DNA from: Gonatopus flavifemur
Taxonomy: Eukaryota; Arthropoda; Insecta; Hymenoptera; Dryinidae
Assembly: GCA_018340375.1 (NCBI GenBank)
Contig: JAFFJZ010000044.1
Coordinates: 434,001 to 498,000, forward strand
Length of the DNA: 64,000 bases
Direction of reading: 5' to 3'
Positions 10,780 to 21,794 of this stretch are shown one piece after another. The translations under genes and the position numbers were made by a program. Under the pieces are notes generated by a model. It did not search any database, was not told where the DNA came from, and saw only the letters and a list, made by a program, of their open reading frames with translations. How positions within the stretch are numbered: the stretch's first letter is position 1; every line of letters begins with the position of its first letter.

Positions 10780-12745
10780 TCTCACAATACACCGCAGTAT
10801 GATCAGGACCCCATTCGATTCTCTTTGAAGATGAAGGTATGTCCTGTTTCCTAAAATTTTTTGAGCTGTGCATCATGTCGTTGTCGATCGGCTAATTCGA
10901 TAAGGTTAAATTCAACCGGAAGGCGGAGAGAATCTATACGAGACAAAGAATCTGCCACGATATTTTCCGTTCCAGGAACATACTCTATGTTAGTTGTGAA
11001 CTGCGCTATGAAAGAGAGCTGCCGAGCTTGACGAGGGGATGCTTTTCAGAACGTTGTATAAAAATATACATCAAAGGCTTATGGTCTGTGATCACTTTGA
11101 AATTACGGCCCTCAACAAAATACCTGAAATATTTGACTGCTTCGTGAATTGCTGTCAACTCGCGCTCATAAGCACTGTACTCGATTTGGGCCGGTGAAAA
11201 TTTTTGCGAGAAAAACCCCAAAGGTTCCCATCCTTTGTTAGCTTTTTGCTCAAGAGCAGCACCCATAGCAAAATCAGAGGCATCGGACACAATCCGAAGC
11301 TTGGCATCTACAATAGGATGAGCCAATGAAGTGGCATTAGATGGATCCTGTTTTACCTGCTCAAATGCCTTCTCCGCCTCCGAAGTCCATTCTATTTTTC
11401 TAGTGTCATTCTTTCGTGAGTCCTTTATGTAACTATTTAAGGGAGCCTGGGTACTAGCGGCATTTGGCATATTTCTCCGGTAAAAATTTACCATGCCAAG
11501 AAAACGTCTCAATTCAAGCACAGATTTGGGCTTAGGAAATGTCAAGATGGCATTTACCTTCTCCTGTGTTGGCCGCATACCCTGATTATTGATTATATAA
11601 CCCAGAAATTCTATATCTGGAACGCCGAAAGTACATTTATTCACATTTAATCGAAGATTGAATTGTTGAAGTCTCTGAAAAACTAATCGTAGATGTTCAG
11701 AATGTTTTTCTACCGTGGGAGACGCAATTAGTATGTGGTAAATGTATACAAACACAAAATCTAAGTCACCCAAAGCACGATTTACATAGCGCTGGAACGT
11801 TTGGTTGGCGTTGCGCAATCCAAAGGTCATGAAAAAATATTCAAACAAACCGAAGGGGCTAATCACCGCAGTTTTTTCGATGTCTTCTGGGGCCATCAGA
11901 ATCTGGTTATGTGCCCTATGCAGATCCAAAGAAGAGAAGACTGTCTTCCCTCGCGAGACAGTCGAACAATCGTGCAAGTATGGAGTCGGGTACCTATCGG
12001 GAATGGTAACGGCATTCAAACGACGGTAATCACCGCACATTCTCCACTTTCCATCCTTTTTACGAACCATATGAATGGGACTAGCCCATGGACTGGCTGA
12101 TGGTCGACGAATACCTGCCTCCACCAACATTCGAAATTCTTCCTTTGCAGCACAAAGTTTATCGGCTGGCAAACGACGCGGTCGCTCTGCGACCGGAGGA
12201 CCCGAAGTAATGATGTGATGAACAACATCGCACTTCTTTGGGGAAGAAATCCTGGAAGCACCCGTGATCGTCGGAAATTCCGCCAGAATCTTGGTCCAAT
12301 CAGAGTGAGGAACCAATAAATGAATGGAATCCAAGGAGCTTGTTTTGAGCAATCCCATTGAATATATTCGAGTTGCTGCGTCGATAAGACGACGTCTTTT
12401 GAGATCTGGTAATAGTTCGTAATGAGCTAAAATATCGGCACCGATTATTGGGTACGGAACATCGGCAATACAGAAATTCCATGTAATTCGACGTCTGAGA
12501 CCCAAATCGAGAGTACGAAAGGATTCACCATAAGTATTGATCTGAGAATTATTTGCTGCAAATAACTTCAACCTGTGGAGTCCCTTAATTCCAGGATTAG
12601 CTGGAAGCAAGGAAATATCTGCACCAGAATCAATCAAAAAAGCTTTTCCAGAAATGCGATCCCGAATATGGAGACGTTTTGTGTTATTCATATCTTTCTC
12701 AACAGTCTTCGCGCGAGAAGATGAATTCAGTCTTCCGACTTCCAA
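10780..12745 (-). pseudogene. Gypsy protease-RT-RNase H, catalytically dead (copy A)
   Basis: The longest frame is 579 codons (11006-12745). In order it shows an aspartic protease motif (FLIDSGADISLLP, residues 37-49), RT from about 190 with the first catalytic Asp in FSSLDLHRAHN (274), then RNase H with Asp 488 (VSDASD), Glu in YERELTA (about 527-529) and Asp 554 (ITDHKPL). The RT active-site box, normally YxDD, reads YIYH (334-337, nucleotides 11735-11746). Each Asp could be lost by one first-position change. After a frame change near 11040 the domain continues through VPGTENIVADSLSRI to about 10780. Copy A has an open frame across 11450, where copy B has one base fewer. Confidence 0.9.
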
Positions 12746-13331
12746 CTATTCCATTTTGCACACCATTCTTTGCACGAAGTTGGATTTCTTGGGTATTTAG
12801 TGTGAGCCTTGCATAACCTTTGCGAATGATGTCTCTGTACTGGATTACTGTCGCGTCTGTCGTAACCAACCCTTGATTTTGAACGAGATTGATATTTCTG
12901 CGACGACTCAAGTTGACTAACCCTAATTTCAAACTTCGCAAGACTCTCCACAATTCGTTTAATATCCTCATCGATTCCCGCAGAACCCGTTGAGGAGCTT
13001 TTAGAAAGAGCACAAATGGATTGTTCATTTACTTGAATATTTTCAACAATTTTATCCGCTGTCTCTGCTAAACGAGTAAGATCATCCACCCCGGATACCG
13101 CCAAAATCGCTCTAACGTTTGGAGTCAATTGGTCCAGAAAAATTGATTTAATTATGTTATCTCCGCATGTCCCATCATTGAGATTCTTTAAACGATTCAA
13201 TATCAATGACGGTTTACCGTCCACAAGTACTTGGCCGTTGAGAAGTTTACGGAGGTTGCTTTCAGACGATTCAGCGAAAGTCGCAATAATACGGTCCTTA
13301 ATTTTGTCATAAACATCACCCGGACGAGGTA
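12727..13331 (-). pseudogene. Gypsy gag, C-terminal half (copy A)
   Basis: This is the capsid C-terminal part (PRPGDVYDKIKDRIIATF..LRKLLNGQ..DGKPSLILNRL..LPNV-like block..ADKIVENI), ending in a CX2HX9CX3C zinc-knuckle-like motif. The open frame runs to 13386, but the codons beyond 13331 belong to the A-rich tail of the LINE. The first half of gag is missing. The end overlaps the pol frame by 19 bases, fitting a frameshift arrangement. Confidence 0.8.
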
Positions 13332-13523
13332 TTATTTTATTTTTATTTATTTTGTTCATACGGGTATAAAAGACCCTTTGGTACATAGAATATACATTAT
13401 TTGAACCACATTATATATATCATGCATCAAAGCATTAAGTATCATGTTAAGCTCGACTACACGCATCTTATATTACAACAACAGTTAACGTGTATAATTA
13501 TAGGTGAAAAGGACAATTAGATA

Positions 13524-14973
13524 TTAAATTTGACAAATAAGAGAAAGAGAATTCCGAAGATCAGAATGAGATGAAAATAATTCAAGCACATCACTGTAAG
13601 AATTAGCTAGGATAGATATCCGATTTACCGGATCAGAATAACCGTATCTCGATTCATAAGAAATTGGATTGAACAATTTAGGGCGTCTTAATAAACGAGA
13701 AGGGACATTAAAACGTACAAGTCCAAGCAGTTGAGGGCAGCGAATTTTCCCATTAACAATTTTATACAAAAATGAAAAATCATTGAACAAACGACGTGAT
13801 TCCAAGGAAGGCAAGTTAAGTAGAGACATAATCAATGAGTAATCATGACAAGTGACGCTCAACGGACGGCCTATCTGATAGGCAGCAAAACGCAGGTACT
13901 TATGCTGAACTCTTTCCAAGTCTGAACAATCCCGAATTGAATGAGGACTCCAAATTTGAGACGCATACTCAAGATGAGGTGTAACTAAAGTACAATACAG
14001 TGTTCGAAGTGCAACAGGATCACGAAAATCTTCACAAACGCGCTTGATAAATCCGAAATATTTCATGGAAGTACCAACTATGTAATTGTAATGATCTGAG
14101 AAGTTAAAACGAGAGTCAAATGAAACTCCAAGATCACGAACAGTATTTATAGGTGATAACAGAGAATGAGACAAGTTATAAGGAGAATAAATAGCATTTT
14201 TACCTCTATAAAATCTCATTACATGGCATTTAGTGAGATTTAATGACATATTAGATAGCACACACCAAGATTGTAACCGATCCAAATCAGATTGCAGATT
14301 TTGAGCATCTCTGTAAGTTCTTATAATCATACACAGTTTCAGGTCATCAGCAAAAAAAAGATGTGTGCAGTACTTGGAAATCGTAGAGATATCATTAATG
14401 AAAATAATAAATAATGAAGGACCTTGATGTGAGCCTTGCGGTACGACTGAGGATACAAAAAATGAATCAGAAAAATATTGAGAGACACGAACTGATTGCG
14501 TACGATTCAGAATATAACTCTCTAACCACGACAAAAAATTGCTGCGAATACCCAAATTACTTAATTTATTTAACAATATATTATGATCAACTCTGTCAAA
14601 AGCCTTTGAGAAGTCTGTATATATAGTATCCACTTGGGCATTTTGATCAAGCGCAGAGGATACGACATGAGAAAAAATAGACAAGTTAGTTACGGTAGAT
14701 TTTCCAGAAGTGATGCCATGCTGGAAATCAGAAATTATATCAGAAAACGGTGGTGTTATTTTATCAGTAACTATGTCTTCAAAAATTTTCGGCATAACAT
14801 TCATGATACTAATTGGTCTATAGTTCCTCACGTCAAAACGGTCCCCAGATTTGAAGATAGGAGTAATTAAGCTGGATTTCCATTGAGAAGGAAATATTCC
14901 AGAGGATAAAGAGCTGTTGAAGATCAACCACAAAGGCCGAGAAATGACGAACTTGCAAGATTTTAGAAAATTA
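13524..14973 (-). pseudogene. LINE reverse transcriptase, main part (copy A)
   Basis: A 469-codon open frame. It shows the RT blocks in order: LITPIFKSGDRFDVRNYRPIS (20-42), IYTDFSKAFDRVDH (104-117, first catalytic Asp), VVPQGSHQGPSLFIIFINDI (163-182) and FFADDLKL (193-200, intact catalytic FADD). The C-terminal thumb and tail follow. Such enzymes copy LINE RNA at the target site. The frame is cut off from its N-terminal part by the mariner, so the gene is broken although the catalytic residues are present. It is the same in copy B. Confidence 0.9.
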
Positions 14974-16252
14974 TTAGGTGTACAAATAAGTTTCCGCGGT
15001 TTTTTATAAAAAATTAGGAATTTATTGTAAAGGAAAAGTACATTACGTTTTATTCAAAGTATTTTCCATCATTTGCCACTACTTTTCCCCATCTTTCTGG
15101 CAACATTCGGATACCCCGTCGAAAAAACTCTTCATCTTTTGACGCTATCCACAAATCTACCCAATTTTTGGTGTCTTCATATGATGTGAAGCGCTGCTCA
15201 GACAGACCATGTGCCATCGACCGGAACAGGTGATAATCAGAAGGGGCTAAGTCTGGTGAATACGGCGGGTGGGGTAAAACTTCCCAGTTGAGTGTTTCCA
15301 AGTATGTTTTTACCGGCGCCGCAACATGTGGACGAGCATTATCGTGTAAAAGAATAATTTTGTCGTGTCTGGAGTAGTAATGGGCGCGTTTTTCCTTAAG
15401 TGCCCGACTCAATCTCATCAATTGTGTTCGGTAGAGAGCTCCAGTAATGGTTTCGCTTGGTTCCAGCAATTCATAATACACGACACCAAGCTGATCCCAC
15501 CAAATACACAGCATGAGTTTTTCCATGAATATTCGGCTTAGCTGTCGATGTTGATGGTTCGCCGGGCTTAACCCATGACTTTCTCTTCTTTGGATTATCG
15601 TAGTGAATCCATTTTTCGTCACCAGTGACTATACGATGCAAAAACTCTTTTTTATTCCTGGCAAGCAGCATTTCACTCATGCATAATCGGCGTTCGACGT
15701 CTCTCGGCTTTAGTTCATATGGAACCCAATTTCCTTGTTTTGAATCATTCCTAACGATTTTAAACGATGTGAAATTGCTTGTTGAGTCACTTGTAGAGTA
15801 AGTGCAAGTTCATTTTTCGTTTGGGACGAATCTTCCTCCAATAGTACTTCTAATTCCATGTCTTCGTACACTTTCGGCCTTCCACTGCGTTCTTTGTCTT
15901 TAACGTCAAACTCACCGTTCTTAAACTTTTGAAACCATTCCTGACAACTTCTCTCACTTAAAGCAGCTTCACCATATGCTTCTAGAAGCAATCGATGCGC
16001 CTCAGCTGCAGATTTTTCATATTAAAGAAGTAAATCAAAAGTTCCCGCAAATGATGCTTATTCGGAATAAAACTTGACATTTTTGCACGAAAAAAATTAC
16101 GTGATGCTGATACGGAATCACTAGTACTTTAAGGTTATGGTGTTGCCAGATGACTAAACTTGGGATATTAAGTTTTACATCTGACAATTTCTCCATAACC
16201 TTCTGGTGGGGCCATCTTTTGACAAACCGCGGAAACTTATTTGTACACCTAA
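14974..16252 (-). mobile_element. mariner transposon in the LINE (copy A)
   Basis: A 1279-bp element with perfect inverted ends TTAGGTGTACAAATAAG..CTTATTTGTACACCTAA and more (through TTTCCGCGG). It is flanked by TA at 14972-14973 and 16253-16254. The length and tips match the mariner family. It is inserted in the LINE RT gene. Confidence 0.95.
15050..16080 (-). pseudogene. mariner transposase, D,D34D, frameshifted (copy A)
   Basis: The N-terminal helix-turn-helix region (AAEAHRLLLEAYGEAALSER..WFQKFKNGEFDVKDKERSGRP), the linker and the catalytic domain are all present but in three frames. The first Asp is in IVTGDEKWIHY, the second in LLHDNARPH and the third in YSPDLAPSDYHLF, with 34 residues between the last two. 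One frame change, at GKTHAVY/EKLMLCIWW near 15520, is shared by both copies and looks real. The N-terminal break near 15720 is absent in copy B and may be a read error. Mariner transposase cuts and pastes the element at TA. Confidence 0.9.
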
Positions 16253-16526
16253 TAGGAGGAATACCATCATCACCAGGACCGGAAGAAGTTTTCAAGGATG
16301 AGATTTTATTGAACACTTCACCGATATTGATGGATAAATCGGAAAGATTGACATTGAGAGTAAATTCTGGTAAATTACAAGGAACAACGGGATAATTTTG
16401 ATAAACTGATCTGAAATAAGATGCGAATAAGTTCGAAATAGCAATACCAGTATACCTCGTGAACAGTTTTCTGTTTTTTTTTAAGAATTCTTCAAATCCA
16501 TTAAAAAGCTTTTCAAAATTATTCAT
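16253..16526 (-). pseudogene. LINE RT, N-terminal part split off by mariner (copy A)
   Basis: The frame reads MNNFEKLFNGFEEF... to SGPGDDGIPP, the usual fingers start just before the RT core (consensus like SSGPDGIP). The open frame runs on to 16035 only because it enters the mariner. Joined in concept to 14973, the two pieces form one RT with TA duplicated at the insertion. Confidence 0.8.
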
Positions 16527-16669
16527 GAAAAATACAACATTCTCAGCGGAATTCAGTAATATTCAAAGAAAATATAGGAAACTTGAAGACAGAGATATCT
16601 TAAACAAACGAAGAAAGTAAAGAGAAATCTAATGAAATTGAAATATCAGAATATACATATGCTGAGCAT

Positions 16670-18204
16670 TAGGGTGATTAAAAAAAAAACTTTTTTTTGG
16701 AATCCAGTCACGCTCATGGCACCGAATGTTCCTTTCGGTTAAAAATGGACCTCCTATTTTTTTCAGATTTTTAAAACAATATTTAGAGGTCGCCCGAATC
16801 ACTTTTATGCCATAAATGGTGTTTTTATCAGTTTTTGACGTTTCAAACATAGATATTCCAAGGTTATAAAATTTGAATCTACATGAAATTTTTGGTGAAT
16901 GTACAAGGAAACAAATTCTGTACATTTGAGATGGAGAAAGAAAAAATTGGCGCCCCTACTGGTTATAAAAGTGGCAATTTAGCGAGAACGTCAACATACA
17001 ATTGCACGTTTGTTTCCTAAAAATTTTTCGTAAGGATCGGAAAAATTCAGAGGTATTCTTTAGGCATCAGGGGAGAATTCTCTGAAGAATAGAAGGATGA
17101 AACATTGGAAATATAGCTGTGAAAAATCGAAGAATATTATCGTTTTTTAATTTCTCATTCAATAACCACAAAATCTCCCCCATATCAATAATATCAATAT
17201 CTATCCCTGGAAAGATGAATGCCCATTACACACAAAGAGTGATAATTTTGCAAGAAATAACAATTGAAAAACAAGAACTGGTGAGTTAGCATTGATTGAT
17301 AAATTGTTGGTGTTACTGTTTTCAATATAGAATTAAATATTCGTTATTCAGTTATTCACTCACAAATCTGCCTACCCATTGTGTTCACTGCACAAGATTG
17401 TTTTGTTATTACAGGAAAGTCAGAAACAGTATCTGCTCCAGGTGGTCGAAGAACATCGGAAGCAGCATCCTTGTGAGAAATCCAATCTTGTGCAGTGAAC
17501 ACAATAGGTAGGCAGATTTGTGAGTGAATAACTGAATAACAAATATTTAATTCTATCTTGAAAACAGTAACACCAACAATTTATCAATCAATGCTAAATC
17601 ACCAGTTCTTGTTTTTCAATTGTTATTTCTTGCAAAATTATCACTCTTTGTGTGTAATGGGCATTCATCTTTTCAGGGATAGATATTGATATCGTTGATA
17701 TAGGGGAGATTTTGTGGTTATTGAATGAGAAATTAAAAAACGATAATATTCTTCGATTTTTCACAGCTATATTTCCAATGTTTCATCCTTCTATTCTTCA
17801 GAGAATTCTCCCCTGATGCCTAAAGGATACCTCTGAATTTTTCCGATTCTTACGAAAAATTTCTAGGAAACAAATGTGCAATTATATGTTGACGTTCTTG
17901 CTAAATTGCCACTTTTATAACCAGTAGGGCGCCAATTTTTTTTCTTCATCTCAAATGTACAGAATTAGTTTTCCTGTACATTTACCAAAAATTTCATGTA
18001 GAATCAAATTTTATAACCTTGGAATATCTATGTTTGAAACGTCAAAAACTGATAAAAACACCATTTATGACATGAAAGTGATTTGGGTGACCTCTAAACA
18101 TTGTTCGAAAAATCTGAAAAGAATAGGAGGTCCATTTTTAACCGAAAGGAACATTCGGTTCCATTAGCGTGATTGGATTCCAAAAAAGTTTTTGAATCAC
18201 CCCA
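16670..18204. mobile_element. Foldback element with hAT-type 8-bp target duplication (copy A)
   Basis: Two arms of about 730 bp (16670-17401 and 17484-18204) are inverted copies over nearly their full length. They start TAGGGTGATT and end AATCACCCCA. Perfect CTGAGCAT duplications flank the element (16662-16669, 18205-18212) and fit the hAT pattern nTnnnnAn. The 82-bp loop (17402-17483) does not belong to the arms; on the minus strand it reads SHKDAASDVLRPPGADTVSD, with a TTACAG-like acceptor sequence at its plus-strand start. Small frames in the arms (16629-16925, 17955-18167) are mirror images and not genes. Confidence 0.85.
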
Positions 18205-18212
18205 CTGAGCAT

Positions 18213-18526
18213 ATAATGAAATAGTTACAAATGATTTCACCTCATGAATCATCTCAAACATTGTTTATTAAACATATATACATCATTCACAATGTACTTA
18301 CAAAATAGCAGTACTATGAAATATTACAAAATTTATATTATATTTTACAAAATGTACATTGAATGTTTGCAACTATTTTAGTTAGATTGGATATACAGTT
18401 CATTACAAAATTACAATACATACGCAATTGACCATTGATGGAATGTGAATGAAAAAATTGATCTTGATAATAGTTTAGTATAACAGGTTAGCAAATTGAT
18501 ATACAATTGGATAAAGAACTATGATA
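18213..18526. other. AT-rich spacer, possible 3' UTR on the minus strand
   Basis: No open frame is recognised. AATAAA occurs on the minus strand near 18265, so this may be the 3' part of the THAP-like transcript upstream (21128-20831), separated from it by the Tc1/mariner-like insertion. This is a guess. Confidence 0.25.
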
Positions 18527-18528
18527 TA

Positions 18529-20579
18529 CAGGGTGTCCCATTCTAATCTGTCACTTAGAATATCTCGAAAACGAATAGATTCAGAAGAAAATGTTCCGGG
18601 AAAAAATGTAAGAATCTGAAGGGGACATCCGATGGTGAACTTGGCTCTGACCTCAGATCCCACTTTCAAAGGTCATTCTGAGGTCAACTCATGTTTTTGA
18701 AATGGAATCCCCTATTTTTTACTACCGTTTTAGATTCTACGCTAAAAACCAAGGAACTTTTGTCTCAAACGTTTTTTCGAAATCCCCATAGATGGCGCTC
18801 TAATTGATGACAAAATGAGAATTCTCAAACCCTCGGATTGTATTCTGTCTAACATAATGCTCAACTCTTGAGTGTTCCTCATCTCCCGGAAATTGCCGTC
18901 GGCATCAGCGTTACCCAATGTGCACCACGAGGAGGTTGCGCGATCGGACTTTACACATCATTGTGGCCCTGAAAAGGGCCGATTGTCTAAACTGGAGGTG
19001 TATCTTCGGGGACGCATTGGGGGGCATTCAAAAGATGTTCAAAATGAGCGCCGTTTTGCCTTTGACAAAGCGCAATTCTTTTATGAAAGTTTTCTACAGT
19101 TGCTTGCAACGTAGCAGGTGTTATTGCTGTGCATGCTCTTCTTATTCGATCTTTCATGTCATCGCGTGTTGTTGGAGGTTCACGGAATACAACATTTTCA
19201 TGTAACCCCACAAGAAAAATCAGGCGACCCAGGTGGCCATCGCACAGGTCCTTCACGGCCAATCCACCTTCTGGCAAACTTCTCGCCCAGAAATTTTCGA
19301 ACAATTCGCATGTAATGAGGAGGTGCTCCATCCTGTTGGAACCACATCCTTTATCTCACGTCAAGATTTACGTCTTCTATAAGAGCAGGGAGTTCAAAAT
19401 GCAAAAAACGAAGATACTCCGCGCCAGTTAGGTTTCCCTAAAAAAAATACGGCCCTATGATCCTGGAATCTACAATACCGCACCAAACGTTCACACTCCA
19501 ACGGTGTTGATGATCAATTGTACGGACCCAGTAAGGATTCTGATCACTCCAATAATGGGAATTGTGCCTATTGGGAATTCCAACATTGTGAAATATTGCC
19601 TCATCAGAGAATATAACGTGATGAGAGGAAGTAGAATCTTCTTCAATTCTCCGTTGGGCCCACGTGCAGAAGTTCAATCTTGTTATGAAATCCTCAGCTG
19701 TTAGAAATTGCATCAAAGTGATATGGTACGGATGATAATCCAACGATTTCAAGATACGCTGAGCTGTGGATCGAGGAATCCCGGTCATTTCCTCAATATC
19801 CCGAAGACTGATATGGGGATTAATATGAATTAATGCCAGCACAGCCAGCGATCTCACATCAAGATCATTGTCATCCGCATAAACTTCCTTGTTCCTCTGT
19901 CGTTTGAGGAGACCTTGACGAGCACGTTGTTCAAGAAATCGGATCGTAATGCGATTTGGACACCTCCGATCCGGAAAACGACGTTGAAACGTTCTCACAG
20001 CTTCAACATAATTTCCCCGCGCTTCACCAAGACACAACAAAACGTCAACAATATCGTTTGGCGCGTAATCAGACATGGTATTTAGAAATGTGTTTCCTCC
20101 AAATGATAACAGAGAACTGAGCAGTTTGGGAATGCTAAATTTCTAAGGTATTCATACGTGAATCAAAACAATAACAATTTCCAAGAACAAAACCAAAACA
20201 AAACACAACCGAGGGCAATTTCCGGGAGATGAGAAACACTCAAGAGTTGAGCATTATGTTAGACAGAATACAACCCGAGGGTTTGAGAAGTCTCATTTTC
20301 TCATCAATAAGAGCGCCATCTATGGGGATTCCGAAGAAACGTTTGAGACAAAAGTTCCTTGGTTTTTAGCGTAGAATCTAAACCGGTAGTAAAAAATAGG
20401 GGATTCCATTTCAAAACATGAGTTGACCTCAGAATGACCTTGAAAGTGGGATCTGAGGTCAGAGCCAAGTTCACCATCGGATGTCCCCTTCAGATTCTTA
20501 CATTTTTTCCCGGAACATTTTCTTCTGAATCTATTCGTTTCGAGATATTCTAAGTGACAGATTAAAATGGGACACCCTG
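18529..20579 (-). mobile_element. Tc1/mariner-like transposon with ~370-bp inverted ends (copy A)
   Basis: It starts CAGGGTGTCCCATTCTAAT and ends ATTAAAATGGGACACCCTG, with TA on both sides (18527-18528, 20580-20581). The inverted ends extend about 370 bp (to about 18900 and from about 20210), much longer than the roughly 30 bp usual for mariner. A broken transposase lies between them. CAGGGTGTCCCA tips are common among insect Tc1/mariner-like elements. Confidence 0.9.
18987..20076 (-). pseudogene. Tc1/mariner-like transposase, frameshifted and lacking the last Asp (copy A)
   Basis: The first 212 codons (19438-20076) start MSDYAPNDIVDVLLCLGEA with a helix-turn-helix (LRDIEEMTGIPRSTAQRIL, about 93-111) and end in WCGIVDSRIIGPYFF. 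They contain the first catalytic Asp in VIFSDEAIFHN. After a frame change near 19438 the chain goes on as NLTGAEYLRFL; after further changes comes the second Asp in FQQDGAPPH. Next is GPVRWPPGSP, then a small deletion with frame change where LTPLD-FFLWG is expected, so the third Asp is lost. The C-terminus (PTTRDDMKDRI..GAHFEHLL) is intact. The deletion is in both copies. Confidence 0.85.
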
Positions 20580-20830
20580 TATATACAGTAAGAGATATAA
20601 ACACAGACACTAGTATAAATATGTAAATGCACTTATATTGTGAATATCAGCAGCATTAAACGAGTCTTATTCTCAGATTATTGAAGAGTTTCATGACATT
20701 CTAGCCCATTTACATCAGTGAATGTCCGAGTTATCACCAGTGTCAAGATTTGTACCTTTCACTACATAAATCTCACATACACATTTTACATGATTCCGAA
20801 ATATGTCTTGCAGAATTTTGAGTAATTCAC

Positions 20831-21128
20831 CTGCACAAGGGTAGCAGAATTCGATGAGATCAGATTTTGTTGTTTCAACTCTGAAAGCAAGGATTCCAAA
20901 CTTTGAATTTTCTTCTTTTGTCGTTGCTGTTGGTTTCTCAATCTTTTGATGAGATTATCTTTTTTTCGGCAAGCCTTCTTCAAGAGTCTTACAACCTTTT
21001 CTGTTGATCTTGGAGACATATTTTTCAATTTACTCAACTACACATCACCAGGATAGCGTACAGTTTTTTGTGGAGTTACAGGCATCAGCACTGTTGAACT
21101 GCTCTCCACTTCATTTGGAATACCAATA
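20831..21128 (-). pseudogene. THAP/P-element-like coiled-coil exon with stop (copy A)
   Basis: Minus-strand exon bounded by a TTTCAG acceptor (21129 side) and CAG/GTGAAT donor (20830 side). It encodes IGIPNEVESSSTVLMPVTPQ..RYPGDV, then an in-frame TAG (21038-21040), then LSKLKNMSPRSTEKV and a basic coiled coil (RLLKKACRKKDNLIKRLRNQ..LESLLSELKQQNLIS). This is the layout that follows the THAP zinc finger in THAP proteins and P-element-type transposases. No THAP finger or catalytic part is found nearby. It is most likely a gene relic; domesticated origin cannot be excluded. It is identical in copy B. Confidence 0.5.
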
Positions 21129-21134
21129 CTGAAA

Positions 21135-21792
21135 AATATATTCATATTATTCAACTGTTCAATCAAATACTATACACAAATATTCATACATTCATAGATG
21201 AACATAGCAAAGGATAAATATCCAAATATAGATACAAATCAAAAATCATCATCTAGGTATTACTTAGAATTGATTTGATTCATATTTACACACAATCGAT
21301 CAATAATTAATTAAAATAGAATGAAAAATAACATCGATAAACTACACATTGCTTTTTTATCATTTCATTAAAAATACAATGCCAAACGAAACGAAAAATG
21401 ATGCATGATGACAATGATAGTGAAAATGTAATAGAAACCAAAACAATGAATTTCCTAATAACTAATAACTTCCCCGAGCAACGATGCACTTGAATTATTC
21501 TCTCTATTTTTACTTTTATATTGTGAAGAATTACACCCCTTACAGAACAGTGAAGCACCATTCTCACTTTTCTATTTTCTTAATATAATTCAATGACTTT
21601 TTTTATTTGATCACCGCAGCGTCCACTTGATAATGTTGATATGAACACATACAACTGTAGTACACACAACCAACGTAGGTAATGGTTGCGCTGTAGGTCT
21701 TGTCATCGCGTGCGAAGTTGGTTACTAACAGTCCATACTTATATAGTCAAAGAGGAGCACCATCCAGCCCATGGGGTTTAGTTAGTAACCAC
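21135..21792. other. No recognisable gene
   Basis: Mostly AT-rich sequence. A frame at 21307-21567 has no family resemblance. On the minus strand a TATATAAG box near 21738 and an AATAAA near 21606 could bracket a short transcript, but no product is seen. Confidence 0.3.
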
Positions 21793-21794
21793 TA

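Larger units (their letters stand above)
7332..13331 (-). mobile_element. Decayed Ty3/gypsy retrotransposon, CsRn1-like (copy A)
   Basis: On the minus strand the order is gag (truncated), protease, RT, RNase H, integrase, 3' LTR, which is the Ty3/gypsy order. The gag C-terminus carries a CX2HX9CX3C motif (CKAH...SCKEWC), which I associate with the CsRn1 clade; the clade call is inference. The element is dead: a LINE cuts gag, two MITEs cut the region from RNase H to integrase, integrase has two stops, and the RT catalytic pair is lost. The 5' LTR and the first half of gag are not in the window. Both copies share these defects. Confidence 0.85.
13332..16661 (-). mobile_element. Jockey/CR1-like LINE, 5' truncated (copy A)
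   Basis: A non-LTR element on the minus strand. Its 3' end is an A-rich tail (AACAAAATAAATAAAAATAAAA, about 13333-13360) that abuts gag codons, so it is inserted in gag. The RT frame lies at 13524-14973 and continues after a mariner insertion at 16253-16526. No endonuclease domain is seen, so the 5' part is missing. The 5' limit is uncertain and may be near 16661, where another transposon begins. Confidence 0.8.
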
